IMG/VR virus record: IMGVR_UViG_3300044611_001318
Coordinates: 1 to 64,000 of that record
Source: a virus
Strand: one strand, 5' to 3'
DNA length: 64,000 nt
Shown here: piece by piece, positions 1-8,727 of the stretch
Layout: each line of letters begins with the position of its first letter
How positions within the stretch are numbered: the stretch's first letter is position 1
Notes under the pieces: generated by a model
The model's database searches: none
The model's input: only the letters and a program-made list of their open reading frames with translations
What the model was told of the DNA's origin: nothing
Position numbers and translations under genes: made by a program

Positions 1-2799
1 AATCTTATTGGTTATAATGATGGTAATAGATTACCTATTTATTTTGATTTAAACAATCCTTTATCATCACAAGAATTAACAATTAATTATGGTGATTTTT
101 TATCAGGTAACACTTTAGTTTCATTAAATTACTACAATCCACTAAATGAAGATTTAAATTGTTTAACGGCTTCTACATTATGTGATATTGGGTTAACAGG
201 TATCGATAATGGTTTAGTTCCACAGATGACTGGTGAAACAATTAATTATACAATGGGATTATTTACCGGGTCGAGTAAGTGGGATAGATATCATTTTGAT
301 AGAAGAACAAAATTATTTCAAGTTACAGGTTATACAAATCCTCCAAACGAAAGATTTTCAGGAAACACAAAACAAACTCTGTATAATATGGTTTCAGAAT
401 CAGGTTATACTATAACATATTACAATCAATTATATGGTGGTTTTTACCAAGGATTCTTTAGTTTGTTTGGGTATGATTACGAAACATTCCCAAATAGAAC
501 AAACGAAGGGTGGACTGTTGAGATGTTGATTAGACCAAGGTATGTTGATGAATTTTATCCAACAAATACTCAAACAACTTTAAACTTAACATATCCTGAA
601 AATGAAAACACTTTTTTCTATTTTGGAGCAAGAGCTGAAAATAAATTTTATCATCATGCGTCAGGTTCACCTGTTTCAGATAGTGGGTATACAAGAGTTA
701 CAAGTGTTTTAAGTGGATGTTTAGAAACTTGTGCTTGTTCAAACACAGGAGTGACCAATTCAAGATGTATTGAAGTATATGAACCTTTAGTTTATAAAGC
801 TCAACATAATACCGATTGTAACTGTGGATGTAACGCAACCACACAAGTTCCAAATAGTGATAAAGACCCACTATACGACTCAATGTCAAACTCGTTTTCA
901 TTGAGATTGTCAGGTGACCCTAAAAATCCAAAAGTTTGTGTTAAAGTATTAACATTTACAGGAGGTTGTATTACAACAGGTACTTGTCCAACAACAGGAA
1001 TTACATATCAAACAGGTTATACTATCACAGAATATTGTTCATCAAATCAAATTTTTGATTACTGTGAAGATTTAAATTCTGATTATACAACAAAAGAACA
1101 TTGGATTTTAGTTGATTGTGTGTGGGAAAGAAGTACTTATTTTGATACTTGTGATTTATATTACAGAGGAGGGTTAGGATTAATTAGTGACACAGAATAT
1201 GTTGATAGTTTATCTAATAATACGGTATTATTAATTGAACCACCAATAACACGTACAGGGTCAACACCTGCTGAACAAGTAGAAATAGTTAATCTAAATG
1301 AAAGATGGTTAATTGAAAGAGAAGATAGATTGGGTGTTTTAAAAATTTATATTAATGGAAGATTATTCTATGTAATTAATGGATTTGAAGAAGTTATTCC
1401 AAGAGCATTAAATACAGAAAAAGAAAAACAATTAGGTGTACCATTTAATATTTCATGGGGTGGTGGGACACAAGGTTTAAGAGAAAGTTTAACTTTTACA
1501 GGATGTCCAACAACCTTAACAGGGTTGACATACATGCAAGACCCTGAGGTTATGCCAAATCAAACATTGTCAGGAACTTCATTATCAGGTTTAACAACCA
1601 ATATACTATTAGAACCAACATTTGGTGGTACATTTGACGGGGCAATTTCTCAATTTAGAATGTACACGGAACCATTGAGTTATCCTGAGGTAATACATAA
1701 TTTTGACATTTTAAAAAGTCCGTTTTTACTTTTTGATTATGGATGTCCTGACTGTTCAGACGGATTGATTAACGATATTTGTTTATTAGTTTCAGGTAAT
1801 AATCTTACTGTTACCTCAACTACTTTTGCCGATAGAACATTTAATTTATATTATGAAGTTTCAGAATCAAATCCAAGATATTTGATTACATCAGGTCAGA
1901 CATTTCCATTTACAGTTAACAATACTACAATACCTAATTGTTGTTATAATAACTTTTATTTACATTTAATTGAGGATGACCAAACTTTAATATTAACTTG
2001 TTTTGACCCAAGTAGACCAACACCAACACCGACACCTACCATTACACCAACACCATCAGTTACTCCGACTATCACACCAACACCATCGGTTACTCCAACA
2101 ATTTATGCATCACCAACACCAACAACAACACCTACACCAACAAATACTGAAACACCAACACCTACACCAACAAATACTCCTACCGTAACCCAAACCCCTA
2201 CTAATACAGCAACTGTGACTCAGACACCAACTAATACTGTAACACCAAGTCAAACCGCAACAAATACACCAACCGTTACACAAACCCCAACAATAACATC
2301 AACCCCAACTAACACACCAACAGTCACCAAAACACCAACGGTAACTCCTACAACTAGTTTAACTCCATCATCAACACCGGCAGAACCTTTAAAAATGTAC
2401 GTGATTGGTAATGAAAAAAATAGTGACTGTTCATCATCAAGTATGGTGGTTCAATATAGGAATATAAATGGTAATTATGTTAGTCAAACGTTAGGTTCAC
2501 TTAGTGATATTGGTTATATGACAGTTATATCTTACGCGAGTTACCCACCAAGATGGATATCAGGTCCATCATCACCTGATGGGTTTGACTTAATTGATTT
2601 AGGAACTTATACATCAACAAGTTGTTATAATTTCCAAGCGACAACATATTGTCATACAACCCCACCAACTTTAACTTTAAATTATGTAGATTGTAATGGT
2701 GTGAGTCAAACTATAGACTATGCAGGTGAAAGTGTTTATACATTCTCAGCTAGAACATTCACCGCAGAAAACAAAATACAAATTCAAAAACAACCTTAA
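1..2799 (+). CDS. Tail adhesin with LamG-like domain and Pro/Thr linker (5' end missing)
   Basis: The frame is open from base 1, so the true start lies upstream; the internal ATG at 226 is not the start. 932 residues are visible. The first part has features of a concanavalin/LamG-type lectin fold: 'WTVEMLIRP' near base 511, a strand pair 'LKIYINGRLFYV' near 1336 and the typical closing 'FDGAISQFRMY' near 1633. A Cys-rich stretch (CACSN, CNCGCN) lies between. A Pro/Thr/Ser linker follows (about 2017-2385), then a C-terminal domain of about 135 residues with several Cys. The architecture matches the adhesin at 62248-64000. It is probably an extended tail fibre or adhesin that binds the host surface. 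The specific ligand cannot be read from the sequence. Confidence 0.65.
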   Translation, partial: NLIGYNDGNRLPIYFDLNNPLSSQELTINYGDFLSGNTLVSLNYYNPLNEDLNCLTASTLCDIGLTGIDNGLVPQMTGETINYTMGLFTGSSKWDRYHFDRRTKLFQVTGYTNPPNERFSGNTKQTLYNMVSESGYTITYYNQLYGGFYQGFFSLFGYDYETFPNRTNEGWTVEMLIRPRYVDEFYPTNTQTTLNLTYPENENTFFYFGARAENKFYHHASGSPVSDSGYTRVTSVLSGCLETCACSNTGVTNSRCIEVYEPLVYKAQHNTDCNCGCNATTQVPNSDKDPLYDSMSNSFSLRLSGDPKNPKVCVKVLTFTGGCITTGTCPTTGITYQTGYTITEYCSSNQIFDYCEDLNSDYTTKEHWILVDCVWERSTYFDTCDLYYRGGLGLISDTEYVDSLSNNTVLLIEPPITRTGSTPAEQVEIVNLNERWLIEREDRLGVLKIYINGRLFYVINGFEEVIPRALNTEKEKQLGVPFNISWGGGTQGLRESLTFTGCPTTLTGLTYMQDPEVMPNQTLSGTSLSGLTTNILLEPTFGGTFDGAISQFRMYTEPLSYPEVIHNFDILKSPFLLFDYGCPDCSDGLINDICLLVSGNNLTVTSTTFADRTFNLYYEVSESNPRYLITSGQTFPFTVNNTTIPNCCYNNFYLHLIEDDQTLILTCFDPSRPTPTPTPTITPTPSVTPTITPTPSVTPTIYASPTPTTTPTPTNTETPTPTPTNTPTVTQTPTNTATVTQTPTNTVTPSQTATNTPTVTQTPTITSTPTNTPTVTKTPTVTPTTSLTPSSTPAEPLKMYVIGNEKNSDCSSSSMVVQYRNINGNYVSQTLGSLSDIGYMTVISYASYPPRWISGPSSPDGFDLIDLGTYTSTSCYNFQATTYCHTTPPTLTLNYVDCNGVSQTIDYAGESVYTFSARTFTAENKIQIQKQP
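2017..2385 (+). repeat. Pro/Thr-rich low-complexity linker
   Basis: This is an in-frame run of PTPT, TPTN and TPSVTP units encoded by degenerate acaccaac-type DNA repeats. The peptide would be an extended, flexible, possibly glycosylated stalk between the lectin-like part and the C-terminal domain. Similar linkers occur at 59457-59682 and 63219-63410. Confidence 0.85.
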
Positions 2800-2834
2800 A
2801 TTTAATTTGACTTATAATATTTGATTGGTTAATC

Positions 2835-2871
2835 TTACCACACAAGGTAAATTCCGACCTTAATTTCGGAA
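2835..2871 (+). promoter_or_regulatory. Two small hairpins in the DNA polymerase leader; candidate translational operator
   Basis: The first hairpin is TTACC/GGTAA (2835-2839 with 2846-2850). The second is a 6-bp stem TTCCGA/TCGGAA (2852-2857 with 2866-2871) closing an 8-base loop, CCTTAATT. The second ends 23 bases before the polymerase ATG. In T4, gp43 represses its own translation by binding a hairpin with an 8-base loop just upstream of its start. The similarity here is in placement and loop size only; the loop sequence differs. Confidence 0.35.
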
Positions 2872-2894
2872 GCAAATACACCATTTTAAATTTT

Positions 2895-5675
2895 ATGATA
2901 TCAAACGAAGAAATTGAACAGTTCCTTCAAGGGAACGATGACGAAAAATATATCGTCAGTGTAGAATACGATTACGTCAAAGATTGTGTTTGGAAAATTT
3001 TAGAACACCCAATTCACGGAAAACAAATTAAAAAAGATACTTTCATCCCATTTGCTTGGGTAGGTGACTTACGTGGATTAAACTTCTATAAATCCTCAAA
3101 GGCATTACAAAAAGAGGCGATGACAAAACATAAAATTGTCATTGAAAAATTAAGAACTGATGGTAACGAAAGATTAGAGAAAGGTTTAACTTTTATGGTT
3201 AAATCATTGAACGGTTATCGTTCACTTATTCAGTTTTTTAGAGATGGTGGTGTTGACCCGTGGGGTGAGACTACAAAAGGTTTAGTTTTAATATTACCTC
3301 CAGTTGAACAATTTTTGGTTACAAAAGAAAAACGTTTATTCAAAGGATTTGATGATTACAATAGTATCACAAGATTTGTATTTGACTTAGAGACAACCGC
3401 ATTAGAACCAAAGGATGGTCGTATCTTTATGATAGGAATGAAAACCAATAAAGGTTTTAGTCAAGTAATTGAATGTTCAACTGAAGAACAAGAAAGAGAA
3501 GGTATTATCAAATTCTTTGATACTATAGATGAACTTAAACCAAGTATTATTGCGTCTTACAACGGGTTTAACTTTGACTGGTTTTGGATATTTGAAAGAG
3601 CCAAAGCTTTAAAATTAGATATTAAGAAAATTGCTAAGACATTAAATCCAATCAACCCAATCAAACAATCTGAAAGTATGTTGAAGTTGGCAAATGAGGT
3701 TGAGAGATTCAATCAGACATCTATGTGGGGTTATAATGTGGTGGATACGTTACACGCAGTTAGAAGAGCTCAAGCAATCAATTCATCCATCAAATCTGCA
3801 GGTTTGAAGTATATTACTCAATACATTAAGGCGGAAGCACCTGACCGTGTTTATATTGACCACACAGATATCGGGCCGTTCTACGCAAAGAAAGAAGAGT
3901 TTTGGTTAAACATTCAAAACGGAAAATATAAGAAAGTAGGTGTTGACCCAAAGATTGATGACGCTTGTTCTAAACATTCAAATGTTTATATTAAAACAAC
4001 AGGTGATGATTTGGTTGAACGATATCTTGACGATGACTTGGAGGAAACTCTAACAGTTGATGAAGAATTCAATCAGGGGTCATTCCTACTTGCTTCGTTG
4101 GTTCCAACAACATATGAAAGAGTTTCAACGATGGGAACCGCAACATTATGGGAAATCCAAATGAGAGCATGGTCATATAAGAACATGTTGGCAATTCCTA
4201 AAAAGAATGAAAAGACAGAATTTGTTGGTGGATTATCACGATTACTTAAAGTAGGATATTCAACAGATGTATTGAAACTTGACTTTTCGTCACTTTATCC
4301 TTCAATACAACTTGTCCACGATGTATTCCCAACTTGTGATATTACAGGGGCAATGAAAGGAATGTTAAATTACTTCCGCAATACTCGTATCAAGTATAAA
4401 AACTTAGCAAAAGAATATCAGGATATAGATAAAAAACAAGCAACATCTTACGACAGAAAACAATTACCAATTAAGATTTTCATCAACTCAATGTTCGGGG
4501 CGTTATCCGCCCCACAAGTGTATCATTGGGGTGACATGTATATGGGTGAACAGATTACCTGTACAGGAAGACAATATCTTCGTCAGATGTTACGTTTCTT
4601 TATGAAGAGAGGTTACACCCCACTTGTATGTGATACGGATGGTATGAACTTCTCATTACCTGAAGGTGGTGTGGATGATAGAAGATACATCGGTAAGGGT
4701 AAGAATTGGTTAGTTAAAGAAGGTAAGGAATACAAAGGTTACGATGCGGATGTTGCAGAGTTTAATGACACCTTTATGAAAGGTGCAATGGGTCTTGATT
4801 GTGATGGAACTTGGAAATCTTGTATGAATATTGCTCGTAAGAACTACGCAACAATGGAACATAATGGTAAGATTAAACTTACAGGTAACTCAATCAAGAG
4901 TAAGAAACTACCACTTTACATTGAGGACTTTTTGGATAACGGTATTAAGATGTTGTTAGAAGGTAATGGACAGGCATTTGTTGAGTGGTATTATGAATAT
5001 TTGGAAGTAATCTTTAACCAACAAATTCCTTTAATGAAGATTGCTCAAAGAGCAAAAGTGAAACTATCTATTGACGATTATAAGAAACGTTCAAGCCAAA
5101 AAACAAAAGCGGGTAATATGATGTCAATGATGGCACATATGGAATTGGCAATTAGAGATGGTATCGCGGTTAGTTTAGGTGATGTAATATTCTATGTAAA
5201 TAATGGAATTAAAGCTTCACACGGGGATGTTCAGAAGGTAAATGAAAAAATGAGTAAGAAAGAAAAAGAACAGTATAGTTTATTTCATGGTAAAGAACCT
5301 GTGTTAGGTTCACACGTCCAACTTAATTGTTATCGTATTGACCCCTCAGATTTAGAGAATAACCCTACTATGACAGGTGAATATAATGTTGCGAGAGCAA
5401 TTGTTACCTTTAACAAAAGAATTGAACCTTTGTTAATTGTGTTTAATGAAGAAGTTAGAAATAATCTAATTGTTACCGACCCTAAAGACAGAGGTTTGTT
5501 TACCAAAGAACAATGTAGATTAACAAATGGTATTCCTTTTGAATCTGGTGACCAAGATAGTATTGAAGATTTGTTAACTATTACAGACCAAGAAATGGTA
5601 TATTGGGGCAAACGAGGAATTGACCCTGAATATATTTACAATTTAGCTGAAGAAGGGTGGGAGGAAATGGTATAA
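2895..5675 (+). CDS. 43: Family B DNA polymerase, T4 gp43 type
   Basis: A replicative DNA polymerase with 3'-5' proofreading, 926 residues (T4 gp43 is about 900). Exo I is D164/E166 in 'FVFDLETTA'. Exo II is D228 in 'SYNGFNFDWF'. Exo III fits 'YLDDD' with Y377 and D381. In the polymerase domain, motif A is 'DFSSLYPS' (D463), motif B is K527 and N531 in 'KIFINSMFG', and motif C is 'DTDG' (D580, D582), where DTDS is more usual. All catalytic acids are present, so it should be active. It starts at ATG with an A/T-rich leader and no Shine-Dalgarno. It lies between an adhesin gene and a convergent structural block, away from the other replication genes at 32-40 kb. The upstream hairpins may give autoregulation as in T4. 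Confidence 0.97.
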   Translation: MISNEEIEQFLQGNDDEKYIVSVEYDYVKDCVWKILEHPIHGKQIKKDTFIPFAWVGDLRGLNFYKSSKALQKEAMTKHKIVIEKLRTDGNERLEKGLTFMVKSLNGYRSLIQFFRDGGVDPWGETTKGLVLILPPVEQFLVTKEKRLFKGFDDYNSITRFVFDLETTALEPKDGRIFMIGMKTNKGFSQVIECSTEEQEREGIIKFFDTIDELKPSIIASYNGFNFDWFWIFERAKALKLDIKKIAKTLNPINPIKQSESMLKLANEVERFNQTSMWGYNVVDTLHAVRRAQAINSSIKSAGLKYITQYIKAEAPDRVYIDHTDIGPFYAKKEEFWLNIQNGKYKKVGVDPKIDDACSKHSNVYIKTTGDDLVERYLDDDLEETLTVDEEFNQGSFLLASLVPTTYERVSTMGTATLWEIQMRAWSYKNMLAIPKKNEKTEFVGGLSRLLKVGYSTDVLKLDFSSLYPSIQLVHDVFPTCDITGAMKGMLNYFRNTRIKYKNLAKEYQDIDKKQATSYDRKQLPIKIFINSMFGALSAPQVYHWGDMYMGEQITCTGRQYLRQMLRFFMKRGYTPLVCDTDGMNFSLPEGGVDDRRYIGKGKNWLVKEGKEYKGYDADVAEFNDTFMKGAMGLDCDGTWKSCMNIARKNYATMEHNGKIKLTGNSIKSKKLPLYIEDFLDNGIKMLLEGNGQAFVEWYYEYLEVIFNQQIPLMKIAQRAKVKLSIDDYKKRSSQKTKAGNMMSMMAHMELAIRDGIAVSLGDVIFYVNNGIKASHGDVQKVNEKMSKKEKEQYSLFHGKEPVLGSHVQLNCYRIDPSDLENNPTMTGEYNVARAIVTFNKRIEPLLIVFNEEVRNNLIVTDPKDRGLFTKEQCRLTNGIPFESGDQDSIEDLLTITDQEMVYWGKRGIDPEYIYNLAEEGWEEMV

Positions 5676-5677
5676 TG

Positions 5678-5716
5678 AAAAAAGGAATATGTTAAAAATA
5701 CATATTCCTTTTTTTT
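5678..5716. terminator. Bidirectional terminator between convergent genes
   Basis: A 14-bp perfect stem (5678-5691 with 5701-5714) is flanked by A and T runs, so it can end transcription on both strands. It sits just after the polymerase stop and contains the stop codon of the minus-strand gene at 5715. Confidence 0.9.
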
Positions 5717-6050
5717 ATGATTGTTTCAACCCGTCTGATGAAACTATAAACCATGAACCAAATGCGTAATATAGTTCAACACAAGCACCTTTTTCAATAT
5801 TAATTTCATTAAATTCTTCATCAATCAAACCCTCAATGGGTTTGATTTTTGTGTTTGTAAGGGCTTTTACTATTACGTGGTCGGTATTACTATGATTTAA
5901 AATGATTTCAATTTCATCTAATTCTTTAGTAATTACAACACTTTCTCCTTCTGTCGTATATTTTTCATCTGAAATCATACATACTTCAGAAGTTGTTAAT
6001 ACTTGGTTTCCGATAACTCTTCTCATCGGAATTGATTTTTGAATACTCAT
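5715..6050 (-). CDS. Small beta-rich protein, unknown function, probably virion-associated
   Basis: 111 residues, last gene of the minus-strand block, 4 bases after the neck-like gene and probably on the same message. It has no membrane segment or signal peptide. Alternating hydrophobic residues suggest beta structure. The end, 'VELYYAFGSWFIVSSDG', resembles a strand-turn-strand ending seen in phage decoration and fibre proteins that finish with 'W.v.s.DG'. This points to a small virion protein but does not prove it. Its stop codon lies inside the bidirectional terminator. Confidence 0.55.
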   Translation of the reverse strand: MSIQKSIPMRRVIGNQVLTTSEVCMISDEKYTTEGESVVITKELDEIEIILNHSNTDHVIVKALTNTKIKPIEGLIDEEFNEINIEKGACVELYYAFGSWFIVSSDGLKQS

Positions 6051-6054
6051 AAAA

Positions 6055-7185
6055 TTATATTACATACAGATTTCTTGGGAACGCTCTAAACTTCATTTGT
6101 TTGTTTAGATTTTCAGCAATTAACGCTTCTCTCTCCATTATTTTTTCAGGACGTAATCTTGTCAATCTTCCGTCTGCTCCGATTAATTCTTCAATTAATT
6201 TTAATTTTTCATCTTTACCCTCAGTTGCTAAAGTAGCATAATCCATAGTTAATTCTGAGTCAGGTGTTTTTAAATTACCTGAATACTTTCCTCTTACTTT
6301 TGATAATGTTTCTTTACATCCCGCAACAAAATATCTTCTAACCCATTGTTGAGCCGGTTCGTTTAAATCTGCCCATGAAATTGAGTTGAAAGGAACATCT
6401 GAGGGAAGTTTAATAATATCAGGGTTAGCAGCTAAACAAGCATCTCTATCCTCAGGGCCAACATCGTAATACCAATACCAAACTTGGTGATTTCTTAATG
6501 ATGAATTACCAAAATCAAATTTACCACCAGGTGTTTGCATTAAATGAATTGCTTTTTTACCATTAGGTAATCCTGTAATTCTATAAGTTAAATCACCACC
6601 AATAATTCTTCTCTGAATATTAATTTCTTGCATTCTTAATAACATATCAAATGCTGGCATCATAAAATAACTTCCTGACATATAACCCATCTGAGCAAAA
6701 CCAGTTCCACCACCAAGTCCTCCCCCCAAACCACCAAAACTGAATGGGTCAAATAAAATATTATTTAGAGTTGCTGGTGTAAACCATAATAGTTCATTAA
6801 TTTCACGACCTGCGGGTATTTCATAAATCTGTTGATTGGGTACTAATGTGATATAATCTTTTTTAAGTTCCCAATCACCAAGTGGGTTAGATTGTAATCC
6901 CACTATTTTAGAGTATGCTTGAGCGTATCTATTTTCGTAATCTAAACTTTTTGTAACAAATGCCCTTGATAAAGATTGAGTATCTAAATTTAAATTGTAT
7001 AATGAAGTCCATTGTGATTCAATTAACCAATCTTGTACATATTGGGAATAATCCCCAATTGCAAATTCTAAGATTGAGTCCATTTGTTCATCTTCTAATT
7101 CAATTGAACGAATTGGGGCTCCTAATACGTGTCTAACTTTTGTATATAGTTGACTTCTGTAAGGTTCTGCGATTATTGTATTCAT
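6055..7185 (-). CDS. Virion neck / head-completion protein candidate (gp13-like)
   Basis: 376 residues. The N-terminus is helical and acidic (res 20-55, 'QMDSILEFAIGDYSQYVQDW'). A mixed middle carries a Gly-rich loop (GGLGGGLGGG). The C-terminus is charged and helical ('RLRPEKIMEREALIAENL') and ends in 'RNLYVI'. The call rests mainly on context: genes resembling gp14, gp15, gp18 and gp19 follow in T4 order on the other strand beyond the SNF2 gene. A structure comparison with T4 gp13 would decide. It has a TATTTATA motif 15 bases before its ATG, like other structural genes here. Another kind of connector protein is possible. Confidence 0.5.
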   Translation of the reverse strand: MNTIIAEPYRSQLYTKVRHVLGAPIRSIELEDEQMDSILEFAIGDYSQYVQDWLIESQWTSLYNLNLDTQSLSRAFVTKSLDYENRYAQAYSKIVGLQSNPLGDWELKKDYITLVPNQQIYEIPAGREINELLWFTPATLNNILFDPFSFGGLGGGLGGGTGFAQMGYMSGSYFMMPAFDMLLRMQEINIQRRIIGGDLTYRITGLPNGKKAIHLMQTPGGKFDFGNSSLRNHQVWYWYYDVGPEDRDACLAANPDIIKLPSDVPFNSISWADLNEPAQQWVRRYFVAGCKETLSKVRGKYSGNLKTPDSELTMDYATLATEGKDEKLKLIEELIGADGRLTRLRPEKIMEREALIAENLNKQMKFRAFPRNLYVI

Positions 7186-7200
7186 GAAGTGATATTTTTA

Positions 7201-7208
7201 TATAAATA
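7201..7208 (-). promoter_or_regulatory. TATTTATA late-promoter-like motif before the neck-like gene
   Basis: It reads TATTTATA on the minus strand, 15 bases before the ATG at 7185, in the short gap after the SOD-fusion stop. Confidence 0.4.
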
Positions 7209-8714
7209 TCAATTCAGAGTATAAATTAAATCTTGTGCCGGAATTTTAAACATGCTTGAACTAAAAGCTACCGTTTTGTTTTTAAAAATATAAACTTCTT
7301 TGTTAATATTTGAAAAAATTAATAAGTCGGTATTAAATTTTTTAACAAACCCTCTGATTTTAATATGATAGAAACCCTCAATTACTTCCATACTTAAAAT
7401 TGGTTTTACTTGAGCATTTTGTATTTTGTTATCAAAATTCACTGTTAAATCAGTACCCGCAAAATCTTCTTTTGAGCCAAGACTACCTACTACAATAGCA
7501 GTTCCTTCACCAAATTCTTGATTGATTTTTTTTGCAACATACTCCTCAAGTTGACCACCTTTGTCATGTGTTCTATTTAAAAGTTTCATAATCTTATCAA
7601 GAGTTTTAGACCCTTTAAAAATTCTTTCACCAAAAAACTCCAAATAAGAACAAAATTTATTTATTTCTTCTACTTGTTGTGAAGGTGTTACCCCAATAAA
7701 ATTTAATGTGGGTTTATTTAGTTTTGTAAGTACTGCGTTTAAATCATCAACTAAAATTTTAAACCCAATATAATTTGTGTTTAATTTATTAATTACTGAA
7801 CGACCTGGTTGTTCCAAGTCGTAGATACCTGAAGATGAACCTTCAGAGTATTGATTGTTTTCACTCCATTTATCAGATAAAACTCTTTTCAACGTATTGT
7901 CAATACATCTTCTATAAGTCCAAAGAACATTTTTGTTGTTACTAAAAATATCTGAATAATCAGATACGTTTTCGTATAAAAGTTTTTTTTGTGAAGTTGA
8001 CTCGTTCAATTTCTTTTCAGTTTTTGATTTGTATAACTCGTTAACAAATTCCCAATTAATTGCGTCCCAAAAATTTTCAATATATTCGTCTCTTTTGTTT
8101 TGGTATTTTAAATAATAAGCGTGTTCCCATAAATCTAAACCTAACAACGGAAAACCACCCTTGTTTATTATATTCATAAGTGGATTATCCTGATTTGAAG
8201 TAGACATTACTTTTAATCTACCTGTATCGGTTAACACTAACCAACACCACCCCGAACCAAATCTTTTTCTTGAAATTTCTTCAAATTTAGTTTTGAAGTT
8301 GCGATATGTTCCAAATTGTTTAACAATCTTTTCAAATACCTCACCACTTGGTTTTTGTGGTGTGGGTGATAACATCTTCCAAAATAATGCGTGGTTAAAT
8401 GCTCCACCTGCATTATTTCTTATTGTTGTATTATACTTTGAAATTTGTTTAACAATATTCTCCAATTCAACATCACCATAATCTTTTTTACGAAGAGCGG
8501 AATTTAATTTTTTAACATACCCTTTGTAATGTTTCTGATAATGAAACTTCATTGTTTCAGGGTCAATAAATCTTCTTAATGATGCGTAACCATATGGTAA
8601 TTTATCAATACCTATGGTTTTCATTTCGTTAATAAAAAATTTGGTTTCAGGTTGAGTTTCTTCACCTAATATACGACTAACTAATGACTCTGATACTAAA
8701 TTTAACGATTTCAT
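7209..8714 (-). CDS. Fe/Mn superoxide dismutase fused to a PD-(D/E)XK-like nuclease domain
   Basis: 501 residues. Residues 32-235 form a complete Fe/Mn SOD. The metal ligands are H58, H108, D194 and H198. Active-site residues Y66, H62, Q175, W196, E197 and Y201 match bacterial MnSOD, including 'NAGG..NHALFW', 'TSNQDNPL' and 'GLDLWEHAYY'. The Gln from 'NQD' suggests the Mn type. It should convert superoxide to oxygen and peroxide. Residues about 250-501 are unrelated to SOD: 'GGQLEEYV' (E390/E391), 'GTDLTV' (D422) and 'QVK' (Q435, K437) fit a restriction-endonuclease-like core. Residues 1-30 precede the SOD domain and contain 'ILGE', a possible prohead-protease site. A TATTTATA motif lies 4 bases before ATG. 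The SOD call is firm; the nuclease call is tentative. Confidence 0.9.
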   Translation of the reverse strand: MKSLNLVSESLVSRILGEETQPETKFFINEMKTIGIDKLPYGYASLRRFIDPETMKFHYQKHYKGYVKKLNSALRKKDYGDVELENIVKQISKYNTTIRNNAGGAFNHALFWKMLSPTPQKPSGEVFEKIVKQFGTYRNFKTKFEEISRKRFGSGWCWLVLTDTGRLKVMSTSNQDNPLMNIINKGGFPLLGLDLWEHAYYLKYQNKRDEYIENFWDAINWEFVNELYKSKTEKKLNESTSQKKLLYENVSDYSDIFSNNKNVLWTYRRCIDNTLKRVLSDKWSENNQYSEGSSSGIYDLEQPGRSVINKLNTNYIGFKILVDDLNAVLTKLNKPTLNFIGVTPSQQVEEINKFCSYLEFFGERIFKGSKTLDKIMKLLNRTHDKGGQLEEYVAKKINQEFGEGTAIVVGSLGSKEDFAGTDLTVNFDNKIQNAQVKPILSMEVIEGFYHIKIRGFVKKFNTDLLIFSNINKEVYIFKNKTVAFSSSMFKIPAQDLIYTLN

Positions 8715-8718
8715 TAAT

Positions 8719-8726
8719 TATAAATA
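8719..8726 (-). promoter_or_regulatory. TATTTATA late-promoter-like motif before the SOD fusion
   Basis: It reads TATTTATA on the minus strand, 4 bases before the ATG at 8714. If used as a -10 element, transcription would begin at or beside the start codon. Confidence 0.4.
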
Positions 8727-8727
8727 C

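Noticed and set aside
226-400. ATG at 226 as the start of the first adhesin
   Set aside because: The frame is open and protein-like from base 1, so the gene begins outside the window.
2017-2385. Possible CRISPR-like array from repeated acaccaac units
   Set aside because: The units are degenerate, in frame, have no fixed spacer length and encode a Pro/Thr linker.
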